DNA of 64,000 nt. Source: Histoplasma ohiense. Lineage: Eukaryota > Ascomycota > Eurotiomycetes > Onygenales > Ajellomycetaceae. A model generated the notes under the pieces. It saw nothing but the letters and a program-made list of their open reading frames with translations. It had not been told where the DNA came from and ran no database searches. The translations under genes and the position numbers were made by a program. How positions within the stretch are numbered: position 1 is the stretch's first letter; every line of letters starts with the position of its first letter. The stretch is taken from NCBI GenBank assembly GCA_017607445.1, contig JAEVHH010000003.1:3596001-3660000 (forward strand), written 5' to 3'. Shown here piece by piece: positions 56,224-64,000 of the stretch.

Positions 56224-59200
56224 ATATATATATATATATAGACTTCGCAAATATCAAGCTCACATAAGTAAAATTAACAAACAGCACCATCATCACACTC
56301 CGCAATCACTGCCACTGCCGCTACCACAAGACAACATAAAGTTGATCCCAATTTCCCTCCTCCCCAGATCTCAATTGCCATTGTCATGGCTCGATCCCTG
56401 TCCGGCGTCTGCGAAACGCATACAATCTGGTAGATTGTTCGTCGCGAACATATCGGCCCTGGAATTGGATTTGCATCATCAGCGACAGCAGCGTAGATGT
56501 GGGCCTGTCGTTTTAGCGGCGCGGCTTGCTGTAGAGGATGAGGAGGTGCGGGGGAAGGGAGAGGAGGAATTGTATGTTGTGGAGAGAGTTAAGAAGGGGA
56601 TATATGCCATCTGTGCGCTGGGGAGTTGGGTACTGGAGAGAGATTTGATGGTTGCGGCTGCGAAAGGAGCGGGCGAGGAGGTAGCTGGTGATGTTAACGT
56701 CTACGGTGATGGTCGGGGCGAGAAAGAGGGTGATTGGTTGGAGAAGGCGACGGTTTCTGATCCAGCTGCTGGATTCTTTGCATATTCCCGGCCGCGGAAG
56801 GCTATAATGGAAAATGTGGCGCTTGCATTTGGACCGAAGCTTTGCGGGAAAGGGGGGGCACACAGTCTGAGTCTCGAGACGAGTGGGTTGAGTTCTGTTT
56901 CTGGACTTGGCATTGCACATGACGAACAGGTTGACCGGAGGGATACAGTTCGTTCAGAAGCAGCCGCTCCTCATATCAGTCTGCTGCAAGTGACTAACAA
57001 GGATATTCAACCCGATACACAGCCTGAGGAGGCAATTGGCGTTGGGCCGTGTGAACCTACGGAAGCGAAAGTTACTCAATCCCCTCAGGAGCTTTTTGAT
57101 AACCTCAGATCGCAGTATCTGGAGGCGTTATATATTTCAAAGGTATTTCATTCCCACTATCCTCTTATCTTATCAATAGTATATGTGTCAATCTACTCAC
57201 TCTTGCTAGACTTCCGTGGCATATTTTGCGAAGGGACCCCTTTCTCGGGCCCGGGCTAGCTTTCAATCTTCCAATGAAAATTTGTCAATGAAGCCCACAC
57301 ACCTGTCGAGTTTCTACAGGGAGTGCATACTGCCTGTGAAAAAGATGGATCTCAAGTATAAAGACTCTCTTCCAGATGCGATACAAAATTTCCTCATGGA
57401 AATGTCTGATGATGAAATCCCGGCAAATACAATGAAACAAAGGACGCGGAAAGCCAAAAAAGCAAAACTTGGAAAGAATGGACTGTATCCCGAAGAAAGC
57501 GATTTCGTTAGGAGGTGGTGGAGAAACAGAGACCTGTCTGAAACATCCGTTCCGCAGCACACATCTAGGCAAGAGGAAATAAGACGACTAACCAGTGATT
57601 TACGTTTACGAGAAACTCAATTGCAGATTGTCTTGATCCTCGAGACAATTTCATTGGAAGCTTCATATAGCAGCACAACAACACAAGTGTTACCAGCGAC
57701 GACGGAGGCTCAGACTAGCCAACCCCAGAGGCGAATAAAAGAGAGAAAACAACAGGACTTAAATACATTGCTTGAATTGCTCGTAGATAGGCTATGCATT
57801 TGGCATGCTGTGAGCTTCAACGACACTATACTCACAACATCAGCTGGCGGCAAGAGTGAGTCGACCTGTAAGACAGCAGGGAATGATAAGCTTCGTGACT
57901 TTTGTACAGAGGTCATCATTCCGTTTTATGCTGGTCGTCTTCCTGATCAGTGTAAAACCATCAACCGAAAACTGGGCGGACTGATTGCTATTTCTCCGAC
58001 TCGACCTGCGATTTCTCGCTCAAAATCAGGGTCATCTGCAAAGCCGGGAGCCTCAGTGAAGCGATCCCACAACCAAAAATCGCAACAACGCACGCTGCAA
58101 CGTGTTTTGACTGATGAAAGAATGGCTTCAAAGAGTAGGGCACCGTCGCTCTCTCGTTCCAACACTACCCCAAGTTTAGATGGGTTAAAGCGTGAAAACA
58201 GCGAACCACCGTTGCTGTCTTCGATCTCAGGTGCACGTGGAGGTATCCAGAAGCCAAAGCGTGTGGATAATCGCGAGATTGACCTTGACGCCGTCGCTAA
58301 GCAGCACGAAGTCAAACTAAAGCGGATGAATTCGCTTCTGGAGCAGAAGAAAGAACTCGACGCAGCCATCGACGCCTTGAGAAAACCCAACAGGGAACTC
58401 GTAGCGAAAGACTTCGCCGATACTGTAGAGAAACGAGCGTCCATGTGTAACACAAGGAAATCAAAGCATCCCGTCCGAAACCCATTGGGCCAGGGGGTAC
58501 AGGTTATGGCTACCCCCAGAGGGTCGAGGAGAAAGGATTTTGGTACTGTTACTGGCGGCAGCTCAACACGCATGAGCCGGGCACTGACTTTATCGAATGA
58601 GAAACTCGTTCCTTCAGCCGCTTTATCTGGCGATATTCAACTCATCCCATCGTCTTCGACGCGACCGAGCAATCCCCCGAAACGTCAATCTTTCAGCTCC
58701 AAACATGCCCGTCACAGCTCTATTCACGAGACGCCCACAAGATCATCTACACGACTCTCATCGGGCCCGTCGAATAGCGGGATATTGACTGATAATGACT
58801 TCGATTCGACACCTCTCCCCAGGCAAACCGGCAATTTATTCAAAGTCTTCAAAGTCCCCAAGCTTCCAGAAACGAGTAGGGCATTCATGCAGCAACAAGA
58901 AATGTCGCCGAGTACATTGCGGAAAACGAGATCACATCCCAACTTTGCCCACTGCGGTAACACCAACGACGGAACCAACAGTAATAATAAAACTAATAAT
59001 CACCTTCCCTTTATACATATCAATAACGTAACTTCTTCGATCCAAGAAACGCCGCCCCGCGCAGCATTTCCCTCCTACCTCCAGCCTCCAGAAACTATTA
59101 TATCTCCATCTCTCTCCCGCCATAATGAGATCCAAGAAAAACGCAACCAAGGTGCCATAATTTTCACGACTCCCATAAAGAACACAATTGCTGCTGCTGC

Positions 59201-59357
59201 TGGGTTTACGCCTGGAGACGACCACAGCACCCATCCCATGGCCAATACTGATATTGTTACAGTAGACGCCACGCCGGAGAAGTCTATATATGACCAGTTG
59301 GGATGGAATGATGACGACGTTGACGATGATGACGATGATGAACTTGCATTTCCTTAG
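55878..59357 (+). CDS. SLD3: DNA replication regulator SLD3
   Basis: Three exons proposed: 55878-56096, 56285-57142 and 57210-59357 (about 1074 aa). The core Sld3 domain is clear in exon 3: SFYRECILPVKKMDLKYKDS, PDAIQNFLMEM and EESDFVRRWWRNRD. Exon 2 has PRSQLPLSWLD, a conserved N-terminal segment that binds Cdc45/Mcm partners in the family. The C-terminal half is Ser/Thr/Pro-rich, basic and probably disordered, and carries several S/T-P sites that could be CDK targets. The end is acidic. Sld3 recruits Cdc45 to licensed origins and binds Dpb11 when phosphorylated. The first intron contains a long T-run and (TA)n; its acceptor could be at 56284 or 56341, so the exon 2 start is uncertain by 19 codons. 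Confidence 0.85.
56191..56241. repeat. T-run plus (TA)n inside SLD3 intron 1
   Basis: About 27 T residues at about 56192-56219 are followed by about nine TA units. The tract may serve as an exaggerated polypyrimidine tract. Confidence 0.9.
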
Positions 59358-60395
59358 AAAACAAAGGTACAAAAGACATTTTTGTGATAGGATTGTTTGC
59401 CTAGGTGACCTTCATTTTTCTTTACCTGTCAATCGTACTCTATCATATTTTTTTTTGTGTTCGCGAATTTTTTTTTCCTTTTTCCCCCCCATCTCTCTTG
59501 ACCACTAAGAACCTTTCAAAGAGTACACGGCCGACATACGAACAGATGAATGGAATATATACTTTGGTTTGGGCTTCTGTGGCTGTGGTTTACATCGTTT
59601 TCTTGCTTTCATTCATTTTCTCTCCTCTTCGGTTTCTTCCTTTTTCTCTCCTTTCTTTTGGACCGAATGATGATAACGTTGACATAGAAAGTAGATGATG
59701 AATTAATGAGTTATATATCTATATATATCGGTGGATAACCTAGAGAAAGAAAAGGAAGCAAAGGGGAATGTGGTGGTCATTTGAGAGAAACCCATGGCAA
59801 AAGGAACTCAAATGCTAATTAATAAGAAAGAGCTATGGACATAGCAAAGAGTACAACGCTGACAGCACATGAAGCGGTCGTTCTGCAATTGACAGGCGTG
59901 CAACATGTACCTGGTTATTATGTGGGTCCACCTAAGAAACCCAGACAGATAAATGCTCCATCTCGGTCAAACAAATATCTTTAATATGGGTTGCCCCGCC
60001 TGAAGGACCAAGAGGGATCGATGTGTGGTAGTAGCCCACTCACGCCCCACCACTCCCGGTTGAAGCCATTGAATCAACCAAGGTCCATGATCCCTGGATA
60101 TCAAACGGTAGTTGTTTCTGGAATGCTATGTGCAGCGCATCAGTTGACCCGGTTGAGCTAACTGTTGTAGCTCATCTCTAGAGGGCCATTTTGCATGAGG
60201 ACGGCCGGGCATAGGTCAGACTTACTCCTCCCATCGGATATCCAAAGTCACTTTCTCGAGACAGCCGCGCGCTAATTACAGTATTCCATAGTAAACAAAC
60301 AGCTGCAGGCCTGGGTCCAAGCCTCGGGTCCAAGACTCGTCCGAAACTTGTCTTCTACATATCCTTGACTGCTTTCTCTCGCCAGTCTGCGCGCA
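59358..60395. other. Intergenic between SLD3 and SDH3
   Basis: 1.0 kb. T-rich 3' UTR-like sequence occupies the first 350 bp. No gene or repeat of note in the rest. Confidence 0.5.
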
Positions 60396-61184
60396 ATGAT
60401 TTCCCAAAGAATTATGCAGCTCTCGCTGCGCCGATGTATGTTGAACTCACGCAATGGTATATCAGGACACCGCTAATCATATATGCCCAATCCCTCGCAG
60501 CAGCCAGCTCTTTTGATCGGACTTCAGTAAACTATATTGCCCTAGTCAGCCTCACCCATGCAAAGCATATTCACGCGAGGTCAGTTTGCGAAGACCCCGT
60601 AATAACATACTCAACCTCTTACTTCCCCTCGTCGATATCACCCTATCAGCCCCGCGAAACTTCAGCGGGACTCCAATGCAGAGCGCGCTCGGTTTTTCTA
60701 ATGATACATCGTCAACAGCCCAATTGCGCAAGCTGCCCGGTCCTCGAAACCCTCAGATCCCAATGATCTCCTTCGCAAACATCGCCTGAACCGGCCCGTC
60801 TCGCCGCACATATCCATCTACCGGCCACAGATCACCTCCGTGCTCTCCCTCTTGCACCGCAACACCGGGCTGCTACTTTCAGGGCCGTTTTATCTCTTTT
60901 TTGCAGCATACGCTGCTTCCCCCTGGCTGGGTTGGCACATTGACTCCACGTCCATGGCGGCATCTTTTGGAACCCTTCCCGTCGCTGCGAAGGTCCTGCT
61001 GAAGACGACCGCTGCACTCCCGTTCACCTTCCACTGCATCAATGGAGTCAGACACCTGGTGTGGGATTTGGGTCGCGGGTTTAGCAATAAGCAGGTCACC
61101 AAGTCTGGCCGCACTGTGATTGGATTGAGTATATCGAGTGCCCTGCTCCTTGGGTTCCTGTGGCCCTCTACGGCTTCAGAATGA
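60396..61184 (+). CDS. SDH3: Succinate dehydrogenase cytochrome b subunit (SDH3)
   Basis: Proposed exons 60396-60435, 60501-60579 and 60719-61184 (194 aa, phases agree). The presequence starts MISQRIMQLSLRR. The mature part has LNRPVSPHISIYRPQI, then LLHRNTGLLLSGPFYLFFAA (the conserved HRxTG quinone-site motif). FTFHCINGVRHLVWDLGRGF provides the haem b axial His. Three membrane helices are visible. Sdh3 and Sdh4 anchor complex II in the inner membrane and pass electrons to ubiquinone. Exon 3 is certain. Exon 2 is chosen by phase only; the acceptor could be 60500 or 60503, and an alternative reading through 60651 leads to a stop before the mature protein. Confidence 0.87.
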
Positions 61185-64000
61185 AGTTTCAAAAAAACTT
61201 CCCCGCCCTGGCCGTCCCTCCTTTTATTTTAACTTGGGATTTACTTCTCTCAAAGGATGATAAGGTATCAATCTACGGAGCACGTACCGCCACTTTTATT
61301 TTTCTCTTTCTTTTTCTTTTTCTCTTCTTTCTTTTTTTCGTGCCTTATGGCGCTCCGATTCCTGGTAATATTTACCCGACGCGTTGTACAGCCTTCGGAC
61401 CGTTCTCATTCCCTTTCATGTCTGTACCATGTATGTATTTATATTATTTTTAGATTCTGATAAAGATATTCGCCATTACCTGAGCGGGAAAGAGAGTGCA
61501 GGTAACTATTACAGACAGGTCTTGTAAACTCTCTCCGTACGCGAGAGAACACCTTTTACACAAATCATGTTATGTGTAGCGTCCAGCTATCAAGAATTAT
61601 CAGATATACGCAGCGTATATCTATACATTGAAGAACAGACAAAACCTTACAGGAAGGTGGACCTTCAGCAAAAGTTTCACTGTTGATTAGGACCCCTATT
61701 CTGAAAAGAGCGGAGGTCTGGTGGGATAAATGGAATGAGGCGACTAGATGCTTTTGCGTCTGCGACGATTAGAAGAGTGGGATTCTCTCTAGTGGAGGCG
61801 CCTGCGGCGCGGTCGCATTCCAAATGGCTGCGTTTCTTTCTTCCCTTCCTTTCTTTTTTCTTTCTTTTTTCTTTCTTTTTTCTTTTTTTTTTCTTGGGGG
61901 GTGGAGAGGTGTGGAGGCTGGCTGCGAGACCTCTCAGTCTTGTCTGGGCCTTGAGAAAGCGTGGAACGGATGCGGGCTTGCGGGCTCGTTTTCCATCCAT
62001 AGATATGATAGGTCGCCTTGGAGAGTTGATTCAACGTTTCCCAGATACGTTGGGATTCCAAAAGTTCTGGAATCCTCTCTCTCTCTCGCTTCACGCAATT
62101 GCATCGATATCCTACAACTGAAGAAGGGCCAGTTCGAGTTCTAAATCTTGCCAGGAGGTCGAGGAACAAAACCCGCCCAAAATATGGCTCAACTTTACCG
62201 AGGGCAGAAAGAATACCGAAACTGAAGCTCTTCGCAGGCCAAGTAGCCATGATACTATAGAAAGAAGTTCTGGCAATAGTGACTACAAGTTCTTCCTTGG
62301 ATCATCTGGCCATGGAAACCTTTAGCGGAACTTCTTGTCAATGCAAGAATTAACGTGCCAGTTTTGCACTTGTGCCAACTGCTAACTTTGTTTCAACTCA
62401 CCAATGGAACAGAAACATCTTCTTCGAATGGCTTCGTTCTGGAACTTGATCTCGTTGGGGAATGTCCAAATGACAAGCCAAATGAGGCGCAACGAGGAAA
62501 ATTCTATTCTTGTTAAAAAAAAAGAAACAACTTGTCAATTTGGACAGTTGGCATGGGCAAGTGGGATCGGGCGAAGACCAGTCCAGCCAGAATAAAATAT
62601 TCAGAATCAAAAGAGGTTGTTGACTCGATTCCATGGCTGCCTCATCCGTGAGGTGGTGTTTTGCCCCAGAGCGGTGCACAAAACCTGATTTTAGCTCAAG
62701 CCATGCTTGAAGCACTGTAATCATGGGCTCAGGCTTTCGTGGCATGACAATGCCACGAATATGGCCGTCAAACTGATATCCAGCTAAGGATGCCAGCTGT
62801 TGGGTGGGAAGCAATTCTCATAGGTCTGCCAGCAATCATCATCACATCGCGTTTGATACCTCTCCACTCCTATTTTCAGGTCACTAACCCAATGCATTCT
62901 GTCTTCGAAAGTTTGACGCCAATGGACGTTGATATCATATTACTTCAAATCCCAGGTGCCCGTACAAATCGGCCCCACCATTTCGTCCATGTTTTCTTTA
63001 TTTCCCTTTTGGGTTTCTCGAGAGGAAGAGGGCTAACATCCCACCAGCCCCGCCCATTCAACGTGGATATGCGACCTCTTCTTGTCGACTGATTCGTATT
63101 GCACGCATCCTTCAGACGTGCGAGCAGAAGAGTTGAGATATCGAATACTCTTCCTTCTGACAGTTTGCTTTCCGAACACATCCCCTCGAGCGGAAAACTT
63201 AGCTGAAGACATCAGTCGCTTTTCACACTAAGGAGTCGATATATCTTACAAGCTTCCTTGGGTGTGTGGGATGTGGGAATGTCGCTCCCAATTTTTCCAT
63301 TGGTTTTCTGCTGCACGAGTGGCATGCACCTTTTGATTCTTATTTTGCTCTGGCCTCAGTCATGCTTCTTCACTTTTATCGGAATTCGATCAGCGATGCG
63401 GCTGCTGCCGTAAGGAGGGACAGCAATCTAACTTTGAAAAATATAGCCACGCATTGATAACGAAGCTTGGAGGAAAGCGTTCCAAAAAGTGCAATAAGGG
63501 AGAGGGGTGCCCTTGGAGGAAAAATCATCATCTTCCCGTGGGGATGGCTTTGTTAAAACCCCCCCCCCACACAGAATCGCTTTCACTTGTTCAAATGAAT
63601 CCTTGTTAAGGCGAACTCCACTCCTCCTAGCCACCTTCCTTGAGGTCATTCTCATTATTCTTATCTCAGTGTGGAGAGGTAGTGGGAGAACTCTAAAACA
63701 ACAGGTAAAACCAAATAACAAGGAAAGCCGAGGAAATTTACTTTCAAATAGCGGGTTGCAGTTCTGACAGCCCTTTTCAACATGATAAGAACGCGAGGAG
63801 GTAAGAAGCCTCTTTATTTAATTGAGTATTCCGTTTGATAGGTGAAAGTTGAGTGATCTCCCCGCTCCCAAGTTGAGCAGCCCATCGCAAGAATTCAAGC
63901 GATATCTATCTTCTTGGCCGGGATAAACCTCCAGTTGCATGAATTTGCAAATTCGTTCCCAACTTGCCCTCCCTCCCCTCCCTCCTTTACAAATCACAGA
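61185..64000. other. 2.8-kb terminal region without a supported gene
   Basis: It contains T-rich tracts (about 61300-61340 and 61840-61890), a short (TC)n at about 62075-62090, a C-run at 63561-63569 and a perfect 10-bp inverted repeat at 62736-62759. Open frames of up to 153 codons on the minus strand (61789-62250, 62398-62814) have no recognisable domain, splice-consistent partners or transposase motif. It may be a promoter or UTR of a gene beyond the window, or a degenerate element; I cannot decide. Confidence 0.5.
62736..62759. repeat. Perfect inverted repeat (10-bp arms, 4-nt loop)
   Basis: Arms TTCGTGGCAT and ATGCCACGAA flank GACA. It can form a hairpin in either strand. No adjacent coding feature explains it. 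Confidence 0.85.

Noticed and set aside
61597..61605. TTATCAGAT near the SDH3 3' end as a fourth Sre1 site
   Set aside because: It lacks the G/C flank and lies downstream of SDH3; consistent with the roughly one chance match expected.
61789..62250. 153-codon minus-strand frame, considered as a transposase remnant
   Set aside because: The second half is a Lys-run from a pyrimidine tract; no DDE or other transposase motif and no terminal repeats.

Overview
The window is euchromatic nuclear DNA of a filamentous ascomycete. The evidence is short GT-AG introns (about 50-200 nt) with fungal CTAAC-like branch sites, genes on both strands, a mitochondrial EF-Tu and IF-3 encoded in the nucleus, fungus-specific genes (SLD3, SEY1, APQ12, TOM5, RCF2, a Uds1-domain protein) and abundant microsatellites in intergenic DNA and introns. 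The protein set and the extended Sre1-type GATA sites fit Eurotiomycetes, most likely Onygenales. That placement is inference from family resemblance, not a computed phylogeny.

Layout. 1-1386: 5' part of an asparagine-synthetase-family gene (-), cut by the window edge. 3.1-8.3 kb: Golgi GDPase GDA1 (-), mitochondrial IF-3 (+), mitochondrial EF-Tu (+). 9.0-11.1 kb: bZIP/DUF3425 regulator (+). 12.2-15.1 kb: ER-fusion GTPase SEY1 (+), then a GNAT acetyltransferase (-) and V-ATPase subunit H (-). 19.1-21.9 kb: Golgi coiled-coil TMF/Sgm1-like protein (+). 22.2-25.0 kb: divergent pair NAS6 (-) and PRP46 (+). 25.4-30.1 kb: divergent pair ORC1 (-) and NUP57/Nup54 (+). 30.7-33.3 kb: divergent pair TOM5 (-, 49 aa in four exons) and IWS1 (+). 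34.3-35.1 kb: RCF2 (+). 37.1-38.4 kb: THEM6-like protein (-). 41.1-44.3 kb: Uds1-domain protein (+). 45.8 kb: intron-containing tRNA-Ser(GCT) (-). 47.0-50.0 kb: ferric/cupric reductase (+). 50.8-53.0 kb: APQ12 (+) and GPN3 (-). 53.5-54.9 kb: S-adenosylmethionine synthetase (+). 55.9-59.4 kb: SLD3 (+). 60.4-61.2 kb: succinate dehydrogenase subunit SDH3 (+). The last 2.8 kb holds no gene I can support.

The genes are not an operon or an obvious biosynthetic cluster. Most are conserved single-copy housekeeping genes. Themes that recur are mitochondrial function (IF-3, EF-Tu, TOM5, RCF2, SDH3), replication initiation (ORC1, SLD3), the nuclear envelope and ER (SEY1, NUP57, APQ12), and transcription or splicing (IWS1, PRP46, GPN3). 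I saw no mobile element with recognisable coding capacity, no CRISPR (none expected) and no clearly new multi-gene system. The best regulatory signal is a cluster of three extended Sre1/SreA GATA sites upstream of the ferric reductase. The best hidden gene is TOM5.

Exon boundaries were assigned by eye from splice consensus, reading phase and family resemblance. Nearly all multi-exon models close in phase; the uncertain junctions are named in their entries.
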